Shown here one piece after another: positions 34,801 through 49,100 of a stretch of 64,000 nt of DNA (position 1 is its first letter; each line of letters begins with the position of its first letter). The notes beneath the pieces were generated by a model that was not told the origin of the DNA, made no database searches, and saw only the letters and a program-made list of their open reading frames with translations. The position numbers were made by a program, and so were the translations under genes. Source of the DNA: Brachycybe producta (taxonomy: Eukaryota; Arthropoda; Diplopoda; Playtdesmida; Andrognathidae); the NCBI GenBank assembly GCA_036925085.1, contig JAUPFP010000086.1, positions 1 to 64,000 on the forward strand. The letters run 5' to 3'.

Positions 34801-37207
34801 GTTTTTTTCCGGATAGTTAATGACTGTAAGTTATGTGTACTAAGTGTACGTACCTTATACTAATAATACCTAATTTTAAATATTAAAAAACGCGCGAAAA
34901 TTTTAAAAATAAGCCAACAGGCCCTACACAACATCTAAAAAAATTTAAAAATCGAAAAAAAATCGCGGAAAATATTTTCCGGATAGTTAATGACTGTATG
35001 TTATGTGTAATAAGTGTATGTACCTAATAGTATCATTAGCTCTTTTTAAATATACGAAAATTTCGAAAAATAAGACAACACGCCCTACATGCCCTCAAAA
35101 AAATTTAAAAATCAAAAAAAAATGCGGAAAATTTTTTTTCCGGATAGTTAATGATTGTAAGTTATGTGTACTAAGTGTACGTACCTTATACTAATATTAC
35201 CTAGATTTAAATATCAAAAACGCGCGAAAAGTTTGAAAAATAAGCCAACACGCCCTACACGCCCTCTAAAAAAAATTTAAAAATCGAAAAAAAGTGTGGA
35301 AATAGTTTTTTCAGGGTAGTTAATGACTGTATATTATGTGTACTAAGTGTACGTACCTTATACTAATATTACCTAAATTTAAATATACGAAAATTTCGAA
35401 AAATGAGCCAACACGCCCTACACGCCCTTTAAAAAAATGTTAAAATTTAAAAAAATTGCGGAACATTTTTTTTCCGGATAGTTAATTACTGTAAGTTATG
35501 TGTACTAAGTGTACGTACCTTATACTATTATTACCTAAATTTAAATATCGAAAAACGCGCGAAAATTTTAAAAATAAGCCAACAGGCCCTACACGCCATC
35601 TAAAAAAATTTAAAAATCGAAAAAAAATTGCGGAAAATTTTTTTCCGGTTAGGTAATGACTTTATTTAATTTTTACTAACTGTACGTACCTTATACTATT
35701 ATTACCTAATTTTAAATATTGAAAAATGCGGGAAAATTTTGAAAAATAAGCCAACACGCCCTACACGCCCTCTAAAAAAAATTTAAAAATCAAAAAAAAG
35801 TGTGGAAATAGTTTTTTTCCGGGTAGTAAATGACTGTATATTATGTGTACTAAGTGTACGTACCTTATACTAATATTACCTAAATTTAAATATACGAAAA
35901 TTTCGAAAAATGAGCCAACACGCCCTACACGCCCTTTAAAAAAATGTTAAAAATTTAAAAAAATTGCGGAACATTTTTTTTCCGGATAGTTAATTACTGT
36001 AAGTTATGTGTACTAAGTGTACGTACCTTATACTATTATTACCTAAATTTAAATATCAAAAAACGCGCGAAAATTTTAAAAATAAGCCAACAGGCCCTAC
36101 ACGACATCTAAAAAAATTTAAAAATCGAAAAAAAATTGCGGAAATTTTTTTTCCGGTTAGGTAATGACTTTATTTAATTTTTACTAACTGTACGTACCTT
36201 AGACTATTATTACCTAATTTTAAATATTGAAAAACGCGGGAAAATTTTGAAAAATAAGCCAACAAGCCCTACAAGCCCTCTAAAAAAAATTTAAAAATCG
36301 AAAAAAAAATCGCGGAAAACATTTTCCGGATAGTTAATGACTGTATGTTATGTGTAATAAGTGTATGTACCTAATAGTATCATTAGCTCTTTTTAAATAT
36401 ACGAAAATTTTGAAAAATAAGCCAACACGCCCTACACGCCCTCTAAAAAAAATTTAAAAATCGAAAAAAAGTGTGGAAATAGTTTTTTTCCGGGTAGTAA
36501 ATGACTGTATATTATGTGTACTAAGTGTACGTACCTTATACTAATATTACCTAAATTTAAATATACGAAAATTTCGAAAAATGAGCCAACACGCCCTACA
36601 CGCCCTTTAAAAAAATGTTAAAAATTTAAAAAAATTGCGGAACATTTTTTTTCCGGATAGTTAATTACTGTAAGTTATGTGTACTAAGTGTACGTACCTT
36701 ATACTATTATTACCTAAATTTAAATATCAAAAAACGCGCGAAAATTTTAAAAATAAGCCAACAGGCCCTACACGACATCTAAAAAAATTTAAAAATCGAA
36801 AAAAAATTGCGGAAATTTTTTTTCCGGTTAGGTAATGACTTTATTTAATTTTTACTAACTGTACGTACCTTAGACTATTATTACCTAATTTTAAATATTG
36901 AAAAACGCGGGAAAATTTTGAAAAATAAGCCAACAAGCCCTACACGCCCTCTAAAAAAAATTTAAAAATCGAAAAAAAAATCGCGGAAAATTTTTTTTCC
37001 GGATAGTTAATGATTGTAAGTTATGTGTACTAAGTGTACGTACCTTATACTAATATTACCTAAATTTAAATATCAAAAACGCGCGAAAAGTTTGAAAAAT
37101 AAGCCAACACGCCCTACACGCCCTCTAAAAAAAATTTAAAAATCGAAAAAAAGTGTGGAAATAGTTTTTTCAGGGTAGTTAATGACTGTATATTATGTGT
37201 ACTAAGT
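31801..37207 (+). repeat. 5,407-bp super-repeat, unit 2
   Basis: This is a near-perfect copy of unit 1. In the lines compared I saw one substitution: position 35792 is A where 30385 is G (aatca versus aatcg). The match fails just past the unit end, near 37300, where ttaaaaattt stands against ttaaaattt and atcaaaaaacg against atcgaaaaacg. This near identity implies a very recent duplication, or an assembly duplication. Confidence 0.92.
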
Positions 37208-40200
37208 GTACGTACCTTATACTAATATTACCTAAATTTAAATATACGAAAATTTCGAAAAATGAGCCAACACGCCCTACACGCCCTTTAAAAAAATGTT
37301 AAAAATTTAAAAAAATTGCGGAACATTTTTTTTCCGGATAGTTAATTACTGTAAGTTATGTGTACTAAGTGTACGTACCTTATACTATTATTACCTAAAT
37401 TTAAATATCAAAAAACGCGCGAAAATTTTAAAAATAAGCCAACAGGCCCTACACGACATCTAAAAAAATTTAAAAATCGAAAAAAAATTGCGGAAATTTT
37501 TTTTCCGGTTAGGTAATGACTTTATTTAATTTTTACTAACTGTACGTACCTTAGACTATTATTACCTAATTTTAAATATTGAAAAACGCGGGAAAATTTT
37601 GAAAAATAAGCCAACAAGCCCTACAAGCCCTCTAAAAAAAATTTAAAAATCGAAAAAAAAATCGCGGAAAATATTTTCCGGATAGTTAATGACTGTATGT
37701 TATGTGTAATAAGTGTATGTACCTAATAGTATCATTAGCTCTTTTTAAATATACGAAAATTTCGAAAAATAAGACAACACGCCCTACATGCCCTCAAAAA
37801 AAATTTAAAAATCAAAAAAAAATGCGGAAAATTTTTTTTCCGGATAGTTAATGATTGTAAGTTATGTGTACTAAGTGTACGTACCTTATACTAATATTAC
37901 CTAGATTTAAATATCAAAAACGCGCGAAAAGTTTGAAAAATAAGCCAACACGCCCTACACGCCCTCTAAAAAAAATTTAAAAATCGAAAAAAAGTGTGGA
38001 AATAGTTTTTTCAGGGTAGTTAATGACTGTATATTATGTGTACTAAGTGTACGTACCTTATACTAATATTACCTAAATTTAAATATACGAAAATTTCGAA
38101 AAATGAGCCAACACGCCCTACACGCCCTTTAAAAAAATGTTAAAATTTAAAAAAATTGCGGAACATTTTTTTTCCGGATAGTTAATTACTGTAAGTTATG
38201 TGTACTAAGTGTACGTACCTTATACTATTATTACCTAAATTTAAATATCGAAAAACGCGCGAAAATTTTAAAAATAAGCCAACAGGCCCTACACGCCATC
38301 TAAAAAAATTTAAAAATCGAAACAAAATTGCGGAAATTTTTTTTCCGGTTAGGTAATGACTTTATTTAATTTTTACTAACTGTACGTACCTTAGACTATT
38401 ATTACCTAATTTTAAATATTGAAAAACGCGGGAAAATTTTGAAAAATAAGCCAACAAGCCCTACACGCCCTCTAAAAAAAATTTAAAAATCGAAAAAAAA
38501 ATCGCGGAAAATTTTTTTTCCGGATAGTTAATGATTGTAAGTTATGTGTACTAAGTGTACGTACCTTATACTAATATTACCTAAATTTAAATATCAAAAA
38601 CGCGCGAAAAGTTTGAAAAATAAGCCAACACGCCCTACACGCCCTCTAAAAAAAATTTAAAAATCGAAAAAAAGTGTGGAAATAGTTTTTTCAGGGTAGT
38701 TAATGACTGTATATTATGTGTACTAAGTGTACGTACCTTATACTAATATTACCTAAATTTAAATATACGAAAATTTCGAAAAATGAGCCAACACGCCCTA
38801 CACGCCCTTTAAAAAAATGTTAAAAATTTAAAAAAATTGCGGAACATTTTTTTTCCGGATAGTTAATTACTGTAAGTTATGTGTACTAAGTGTACGTACC
38901 TTATACTATTATTACCTAAATTTAAATATCAAAAAACGCGCGAAAATTTTAAAAATAAGCCAACAGGCCCTACACGACATCTAAAAAAATTTAAAAATCG
39001 AAAAAAAATTGCGGAAATTTTTTTTCCGGTTAGGTAATGACTTTATTTAATTTTTACTAACTGTACGTACCTTAGACTATTATTACCTAATTTTAAATAT
39101 TGAAAAACGCGGGAAAATTTTGAAAAATAAGCCAACACGCCCTAAACGCCCTCTAAAAAAAATTTAAAAATCGAAAAAAAAATCGCGGAAAATTTTTTTC
39201 CGGATAGTTAATGACTCTATGTTATGTGTAATAAGTGTATGTACCTAATAGTATCATTAGCTCTTTTTAAATATACGAAAATTTCGAAAAATAAGACAAC
39301 ATGCCCTACATGCCCTCAAAAAAAATTTAAAAATAAAAAAAAAATGCGGAAAATTTTTTTTCCGGATAGTTAATGATTGTAAGTTATGTGTACTAAGTGT
39401 ACGTACCTTATACTAATATTACCTAGATTTAAATATCAAAAACGCGCGAAAAGTTTGAAAAATAAGCCAACACGCCCTACACGCCATCTAAACAAAATTT
39501 AAAAATCGAAAAAAAATCACAGAAAAAGATTTTTCCGGGTAGCTAATGACTTTATGTTATGTGTACTAAGTGTACGTACCTTATACTAATATTACCTAAA
39601 TTTAAATATACAAAAATTTTGAAAAATGAGCCAACACGCCCTACACGCCCTTTAAAAAAATGTTAAAAATTTAAAAAAATTGCGGAACATTTTTTTTCCG
39701 GATAGTTAATTACTGTAAGTTATGTGTACTAAGTGTACGTACCTTATACTATTATTACCTAAATTTAAATATCGAAAAACGCGCGAAAATTTTAAAAATA
39801 AGCCAACAGGCCCTACACGCCATCTAAAAAAATTTAAAAATCGAAAAAAAAAATTGCGGAAAATTTTTTTGTGGTTAGGTAATGACTTTATTTAATTTTT
39901 ACTAACTGTACGTACCTTATACTATTATTACCTAATTTTAAATATTGAAAAACGCGGGAAAATTTTGAAAAATAAGCCAACACGCCCTAAATGCCCTCTA
40001 AAAAAAATTTAAAAATCGAAAAAAAAATCGCGGAAAATTTTTTTCCGGATAGTTAATGACTGTATGTTATGTGTAATAAGTGTATGTACCTAATAGTATC
40101 ATTAGCTCTTTTTAAATATACGAAAATTTCGAAAAATAAGACAACACGCCCTACATGCCCTCAAAAAAAATTTAAAAATCAAAAAAAAATGCGGAAAATT

Positions 40201-43200
40201 TTTTTTCCCGGATAGTTAATGTTTGTAAGTTATGTGTACTAAGTGTACGTACCTTATACTAATATTACCTAGATTTAAATATCAAAAATGCGCGAAAAGT
40301 TTGAAAAATAAGCCAACACGCCTACACGCCCTCTAAACAAAATTTAAAAATCGAAAAAAAATCACAGAAAAAGATTTTTCCGGGTAGCTAATGACTTTAT
40401 GTTATGTGTACTAAGTGTACGTACCTTATACTAATATTACCTAATTTTAAATATCCAAAACGCACGAAAATTTTGAAAAATAAGCCAACACGCCTACACG
40501 CCCTCTAAACAAAATTTAAAAATCGAAAAAAAATCACAGAAAAAGATTTTTCCGGGTAGCTAATGACTTTATGTTATGTGTACTAAGTGTACGTACCTTA
40601 TACTAATATTACCTAACTTTAAATATCCAAAACGCACGAAAATTTTGAAAAATAAGCCAACACGCCCTACACGCCCTCTAAAAAAAATTTAAAAATCGAA
40701 AAAAGTGTGGAAATAGTTTTTTCCGGGTAGTTAATGACTGTATATTATGTGTACTAAGTGTACGTACCTTATACTAATATTACCTAAATTTAAATATACA
40801 AAAATTTTGAAAAATGAGCCAACACGCCCTACACGCCCTTTAAAAAAATGTTAAAAATTTAAAAAAATTGCGGAACATTTTTTTTCTGAATAGTTAATTA
40901 CTGTAAGTTATGTGTACTAAGTGTACGTACCTTATACTATTATTACCTAAATTTAAATATTGAAAAACGCGCGAAAATTTTAAAAATAAGCCAACAGGCC
41001 CTACACGCCATCTAAAAAAATTTAAAAATCGAAAAAAAATTGCGGAAAGTTTTTTTCTGGTTAGGTAATGACTTTATTTAATTTTTACTAACTGTACGTA
41101 CCTTATACTATTATTACCTAATTTTAAATATTGAAAAACGCGGGAAAATTTTGAAAAATAAGCCAACACGACCTACACGCCCTTTAAAAAAATGTTAAAA
41201 ATTTAAAAAAATTGCGGAACATTTTTTTTCCAGATAGTTAATTACTGTAAGTTATGTGTACTAAGTGTACGTACCTTATACTATTATTACCTAAATTTAA
41301 ATATCAAAAAACGCGCGAAAATTTTAAAAATAAGCCAACAGGCCCTACACGACATCTAAAAAAATTTAAAAATCGAAAAAAAATTGCGGAAATTTTTTTT
41401 CCGGTTAGGTAATGACTTTATTTAATTTTTACTAACTGTACGTACCTTATACTATTATTACCTAATTTTAAATATTGAAAAACGCGGGAAAATTTTGAAA
41501 AATAAGCCAACACGCCCTAAACGCCCTCTAAAAAAAATTTAAAAATCGAAAAAAAAATCGCGGAAAATTTTTTTCCGGATAGTTAATGACTCTATGTTAT
41601 GTGTAATAAGTGTATGTACCTAATAGTATCATTAGCTCTTTTTAAATATACGAAAATTTCGAAAAATAAGACAACATGCCCTACATGCCCTCAAAAAAAA
41701 TTTAAAAATCAAAAAAAAATGCGGAAAATTTTTTTTCCGGATAGTTAATGATTGTAAGTTATGTGTACTAAGTGTACGTACCTTATACTAATATTACCTA
41801 GATTTAAATATCAAAAACGCGCGAAAAGTTTGAAAAATAAGCCAACAAGCCCTACACGCCATCTAAACAAAATTTAAAAATCGAAAAAAAATCACAGAAA
41901 AAGATTTTTCCGGGTAGCTAATGACTTTATGTTATGTGTACTAAGTGTACGTACCTTATACTAATATTACCTAAATTTAAATATACAAAAATTTTGAAAA
42001 ATGAGCCAACACGCCCTACACGCCCTTTAAAAAAATGTTAACAATTTAAAAAAATTGCGGAACATTTTTTTTCCGGATAGTTAATTACTGTAAGTTATGT
42101 GTACTAAGTGTACGTACCTTATACTATTATTACCTAAATTTAAATATCGAAAAACGCGCGAAAATTTTAAAAATAAGCCAACAGGCCCTACACGCCATCT
42201 AAAAAAATTTAAAAATCGAAAACAAAATTGCGGAAAATTTTGTTGTGGTTAGGTAATGACTTTATTTAATTTTTACTAACTGTACGTACCTTATACTATT
42301 ATTACCTAATTTTAAATATTGAAAAACGCGGGAAAATTTTGAAAAATAAGCCAACACGCCCTACACGCCCTCTAAAAAAAATTTAAAAATCGAAAAAAAG
42401 TGTGGAAAAAGTTTTTTCCGGGTAGTTAATGACTGTATATTATGTGTACTAAGTGTACGTACCTTGTTCTAATATTACCTAAATTTAAATATACGAAAAT
42501 TTCGAAAAATGAGCCAACACGCCCTACACGCCCTTTAAAAAAATGTTAAAAATTTAAAAATATTGCGGAACATTTTTTTTCCGGATAGTTAATTACTGTA
42601 AGTTATGTGTACTAAGTGTACGTACCTTATACTATTATTACCTAAATTTAAATATCGAAAAACGCGCGAAAATTTTAAAAATAAGCCAACAGGCCCTACA
42701 CGACATCTAAAAAAATTTAAAAATCGAAAAAAAATTGCGGAAATTTTATTTCCGGTTAGGAAATGACTTTATTTAATTTTTACTAACTGTACGTACCTTA
42801 TACCAATAATACCTACTTTTAAATATCGAAAAACGCGGGAAAATTTTGAAAAATAAGCCAACACGCCCAACACGTCCTCTAAAAAAATTTAAAAATCGAA
42901 AAAAAAACGCGGAATAAGTTTTTTCCGGATAGTTAATGACTATAAGTTACGTGTACTAAGTGTACGTACCTTATACTAATATTACCTAATTTTAAATATC
43001 CAAAACGCGCGAAAATTTTGAAAAATAAGCCAACACGCCCTACACGCCCTCTAAACAAAATTTAAAAATCGAAAAAAAATCACAGAAAAAGATTTTTCCG
43101 GGTAGCTAATGACTTTATGTTATGTGTACTAAGTGTACGTACCTTATACTAATAATACCTAATTTTAAATATCCAAAACGCGCGAAAATTTTGAAAAATA

Positions 43201-46119
43201 AGCCAACACGCCCTACACGCCCTCTAAAAAAAATTTAAAAATCGAAAAAAAGTGTGGAAATAGTTTTTTCCGGGTAGTTAATGACTGTATATTATGTGTA
43301 CTAAGTGTACGTACCTTATACTAATATTACCTAAATTTAAATATACGAAAATTTCGAAAAATGAACCAACACGCCCTACACGCCCTTTAAAAAAATGTTA
43401 AAAATTTAAAAATATTGCGGAACATTTTTTTTCCGGATAGTTAATTACTGTATGTTATGTGTAATAAGTGTATGTACCTAATTGTATCATTAGCTCTTTT
43501 TAAATATACGAAAATTTCGAAAAATAAGACAACACGCCCTACACGCCCTCTAAACAAAATTTAAAAATCGAAAAAAAATCACAGAAAAAGATTTTTCCGG
43601 GTAGCTAATGACTTTATGTTATGTGTACTAAGTGTACGTACCTTATACTAATATTACCTAATTTTAAATATCCAAAACGCGCGAAAATTTTGAAAAATAA
43701 GCCAACACGCATTACACGCCCTCTAAAAAAAATTTAAAAATCGAAAAAAGTGTGGAAATAGTTTTTTCCGGGTAGTTAATGACTGTATATTATGTGTACT
43801 AAGTGTACGTACCTTATACTAATATTACCTAAATTTAAATATACGAAAATTTCGAAAAATGAGCCAACAGGCCCTACACGCCCTTTAAAAAAATGTTAAA
43901 AATTTAAAAAAATTGCGGAACATTTTTTTTCCGGATAGTTAATTACTGTAAGTTATGTGTACTAAGTGTACGTACCTTATACTATTATTACCTAAATTTA
44001 AATATCGAAAAACGCGCGAAAATTTTAAAAATAAGCCAACAGGCTCTACACGGCATCTAAAAAAATTAAAAATCGAAAAAAAATTGCGGAAAATTTTTTT
44101 CCGGTTAGGTAATGACTTTATTTAATTTTTACTAACTGTACGTACCTTATACTATTATTACCTAATTTTAAATATTGAAAAACGCGAGAAAATTTTGAAA
44201 AATAAGCCAACACGCCCTACACGCCCTCTAAAAAAAATTTAAAAATCGAAAAAAAGTGTGGAAATAGTTTTTTCCGGGTAGTTAATGACTGTATATTATG
44301 TGTACTAAGTGTACGTACCTTATACTAAAATTACCTAAATTTAAATATACGAAAATTTCGAAAAATGAGCCAACACGCCCTACACGCCCTTTAAAAAAAT
44401 GTTAAAAATTTAAAAATATTGCGGAACATTTTTTTTCCGGATAGTTAATTACTGTAAGTTATGTGTACTAAGTGTACGTACCTTATACTATTATTACCTA
44501 AATTTAAATATCGAAAAACGCGCGAAAATTTTAAAAATAAGCCAACAGGCTCTACACGCCATCTAAAAAAATTAAAAATCGAAAAAAAATTGCGGAAATT
44601 TTTTTTCCGGTTAGGTAATGACTTTATTTAATTTTTACTAACTGTACGTACCTTTTACCAATAATACCTACTTTTAAATATCGAAAAACGCGGGAAAATT
44701 TTGAAAAATAAGCCAACACGCCCTACACGCCCTTTAAAAAAATGTTAAAAATTTAAAAATATTGCGGAACATTTTTTTTCCGGATAGTTAATTACTGTAA
44801 GTTATGTGTACTAAGTGTACGTACCTTATACTAATATTACCTAATTTTAAATATCCAAAACGTGCGAAAATTTTGAAAAATAAGCCAACACGCCCTACAC
44901 GCCCTCTAAAAAAATTTAAAAATCGAAAAAAAGTGTGGAAATAGTTTTTTCCGGGTAGTTAATGACTGTATATTATGTGTACTAAGTGTACGTACCTTAT
45001 ACTAATATTACCTAAATTTAAATATACGAAAATTTCGAAAAATGAGCCAACAGGCCCTACACGCCCTTTAAAAAAATGTTAAAAATTTAAAAAAATTGCG
45101 GAACATTTTTTTTCCGGATAGTTAATTACTGTAAGTTATGTGTACTAAGTGTACGTACCTTATACTATTATTACCTAAATTTAAATATCAAAAAACGCGC
45201 GAAAATTTTAAAAATAAGCCAACAGGCCCTACACGACATCTAAAAAAATTTAAAAATCGAAAAAAAATTGCGGAAATTTTTTTTTCCGGTTAGGTAATGA
45301 CTTTATTTAATTTTTACTAACTGTACGTACCTTATACCAATAATACCTAATTTTAAATATTGAAAAACGCGGGAAAATTTTGAAAAATAAGCCAACACGC
45401 CCTACACGTCCTCTAAAAAAATTTAAAAATCGAAAAAAAAACGCGGAATAAGTTTTTCCCGGATAGTTAATGACTATAAGTTATGTGTACTAAGTGTACG
45501 TACCTTATACTAATATTACCTAATTTTAAATATCCAAAACGCGCGAAAATTTTGAAAAGTAAGCCAACACGCCCTACACGCCCTCTAAAAAAAATTTAAA
45601 AATCGAAAAAAAGTGTGGAAATAGTTTTTTCCGGGTAGTTAATGACTGTATATTATGTGTACTAAGTGTACGTACCTTATACTAATATTACCTAAATTTA
45701 AATATACGAAAATTTCGAAAAATGAGCCAACACGCCCTACACGCCCTTTAAAAAAATGTTAAAAATTTAAAAAAATTGCGGAACATTTTTTTTCCGGATA
45801 GTTAATTACTGTAAGTTATGTGTACTAAGTGTACGTACCTTATACTAATATTACCTAATTTTAAATATCGAAAAACGCTGGAAAATTTTGAAAAATAAGC
45901 CAACACGCCCTACACGCCCTCTAAAAAAAATTTAAAAATCGAAAAAAAAATCGCGGAAAATTTTTTTCCAGTTAGGTTATGACTTTATTTAATTTTTACT
46001 AACTGTACGTACCTTATACTATTATTACCTAATTTTAAATATTGAAAAACGCGGGAAAATTTTGAAAAATAAGCCAACACGCCCTACACGCCCTCTAAAA
46101 AAAATTTAAAAATCGAAAA
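37208..46119 (+). repeat. Right array, mosaic of trimer HORs
   Basis: These monomers are of the same types as the 5.4-kb units but in shuffled order. About 37.66-38.32 kb follows 34.96-35.62 kb. The segment 39.14-39.87 kb is repeated at 41.51-42.25 kb, sharing ccctaaacgccctct and the rare GACTCTATG (39213 and 41587, 2,374 bp apart). The rare tail ACCTTGTTCT at 42461 is shared with 61474 and 62824. No second full 5.4-kb unit fits here. Confidence 0.75.
40280..40640 (+). repeat. Recent tandem duplication of a single monomer
   Basis: Two adjacent monomers of the CTCTAAACAAAATT/CACAG type both carry the same 1-bp deletion, CGCCTACACG for CGCCCTACACG, at 40319 and 40491 (172 bp apart). Elsewhere consecutive monomers differ in type, so this is a one-monomer duplication. 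Confidence 0.82.
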
Positions 46120-49100
46120 TAAAAACGCGGAATAAGTTTTTTCCGGATAGTTAATGACTGTATGTTATGTGTAATAAGTGTATGTACCTAATAGTATCAT
46201 TAGCTCTTTTTAAATATACGAAAATTTCGAAAAATAAGACAACACGCCCTACATGCCCTAAAAAAAAATTTAAAAATAAAAAAAAAATGCGGAAAATTTT
46301 TTTTCCGGATAGTTAATGATTGTAAGTTATGTGTACTAAGTGTACGTACCTTATACTAATACTACCAAGATTTAAATATCAAAAACGCGCGAAAAGTTTG
46401 AAAAAGAAGCCAACACGCCCTACACGCCCTCTAAACAAAATTTAAAAATTGAAAAAAATCACAGAAAAAGATTTTTCCGGGTAGCTAATGACTTTATGTT
46501 ATGTGTACTAAGTGTACGTACCTTATACTAATATTACCTAATTTTAAATATCCAAAACGCGCGAAAATTTTGAAAAATAAGCCAAAACGCCCTACACGCC
46601 CTCTAAAAAAAATTTAAAAATCGAAAAAAAGTGTGGAAATAGCTTTTTCCGGGTAGTAAATGACTTTATTTAATTTTTACTAACTGTACGTACCTTATAC
46701 TATTATTACCTAATTTTAAATATTGAAAAATGCGGGAAAATTTTGAAAAATAAGCCAATACGCCCTACACGCCCTCTAAAAAAAATTTAAAAATCGAAAA
46801 AAAGTGTGGAAATAGTTTTTTCCGGGTAGTAAATGACTGTATTTTATGTGTACTAAGTGTACGTACCTTATACTAATATTACCTAAATTTAAATATACGA
46901 AAATTTCGAAAAATGAGCCAACACGCCCTACACGCCCTTTAAAAAAATGTTAAAAATTTAAAAATATTGCGGAACATTTTTTTTCCGGATAGTTAATTAC
47001 TGTAAGTTATGTGTACTAAGTGTACGTACCTTATACTATTATTACCTAAATTTAAATATCCAAAACGCGCGAAAATTTTGAAAATAAGCCAACAGGCCCT
47101 ACACAACATCTAAAAAAAATTAAAAAAACGAAAAAAAATTGCGGAAATTTTTTTTCCGGTTAGGTAATGACTTTATTTAATTTTTACTAACTGTACGTAC
47201 CTTATACCAATAATACCTACTTTTAAATATCGAAAAACGCGGGAAAATTTTGAAAAATAAGCCAACACGCCCTACACGTCCTCTAAAAAAATTTAAAAAT
47301 CGAAAAAAAAACGCGGAATAAGTTTTTTCCGGATAGTTAATGACTATAAGTTATGTGTACTAAGTGTACGTACCTTATACTAATATTACCTAATTTTAAA
47401 TATCCAAAACGCGCGAAAATTTTGAAAAATAAGCCAACACGCCCTACACGACATCTAAAAAAATTTAAAAATCGAAAAAAAATTGCGGAAATTTTTTTTC
47501 CGGTTAGGTAATGACTTCATTTAATTTTTACTAACTGTACGTACCTTATACTAATATTACCTAATTTTAAATATTGAAAAACGCGGGAAAATTTTGAAAA
47601 ATAAGCCAACAAGCCCTACACGCCCTCTAAAAAAAATTTAAAAATCGAAAAAAAAATCGCGGAAATTTTTTTTCCGGATAGTTAATGACTGTATGTTATG
47701 TGTAATAAGTGTATGTACCTAATAGTATCATTAGCTCTTTTTAAATATACGAAAATTTCGAAAAATAAGACAACACGCCCTACATGCCCTCAAAAAAAAT
47801 TTAAAAATAAAAAAAAAATGCGGAAAATTTTTTTTCCGGATAGTTAATGATTGTAAGTTATGTGTACTAAGTGTACGTACCTTATACTAATATTACCTAG
47901 ATTTAAATATCAAAAACGTGCGAAAAGTTTGAAAAATAAGCCAACACGCCCTACACGCCCTCTAAACAAAATTTAAAAATCGAAAAACAATCACAGAAAA
48001 AGATTTTTCCGGGTAGCTAATGACTTTATGTTATGTGTACTAAGTGTACGTACCTTACACTAATATTACCTAATTTTAAATATCCAAAATGCGAGAAAAT
48101 TTTGAAAAATAAGCCAAAACGCCCTACACGCCCTCTAAAAAAAATTTAAAAATCGAAAAAAAGTGTGGAAATAGCTTTTTCCGGGTAGTAAATGACTTTA
48201 TTTAATTTTTACTAACTGTACGTACCTTATACTATTATTACCTAATTTTAAATATTGAAAAATGCGGGAAAATTTTGAAAAATAAGCCAATACGCCCTAC
48301 ACGCCCTCTAAAAAAAATTTAAAAATCGAAAAAAAGTGTGGAAATAGTTTTTTCCGGGTAGTAAATGACTGTATTTTATGTGTACTAAGTGTACGTACCT
48401 TATACTAATATTACCTAAATTTAAATATACGAAAATTTCGAAAAATGAGCCAACACGCCCTACACGCCCTTTAAAAAAATGTTAAAAATTTAAAAATATT
48501 GCGGAACATTTTTTTTCCGGATAGTTAATTACTGTAAGTTATGTGTACTAAGTGTACGTACCTTATACTATTATTACCTAAATTTAAATATCCAAAACGC
48601 GCGAAAATTTTGAAAATAAGCCAACAGGCCCTACACAACATCTAAAAAAAATTAAAAAAACGAAAAAAAATTGCGGAAATTTTTTTTCCGGTTAGGTAAT
48701 GACTTTATTTAATTTTTACTAACTGTACGTACCTTATACCAATAATACCTACTTTTAAATATCGAAAAACGCGGGAAAATTTTGAAAAATAAGCCAACAC
48801 GCCCTACACGTCCTCTAAAAAAATTTAAAAATCGAAAAAAAAACGCGGAATAAGTTTTTTCCGGATAGTTAATGACTATAAGTTATGTGTACTAAGTGTA
48901 CGTACCTTATACTAATATTACCTAATTTTAAATATCCAAAACGCGCGAAAATTTTGAAAAATAAGCCAACACGCCCTACACGACATCTAAAAAAATTTAA
49001 AAATCGAAAAAAAATTGCGGAAATTTTTTTTCCGGTTAGGTAATGACTTTATTTAATTTTTACTAACTGTACGTACCTTATACTAATATTACCTAATTTT

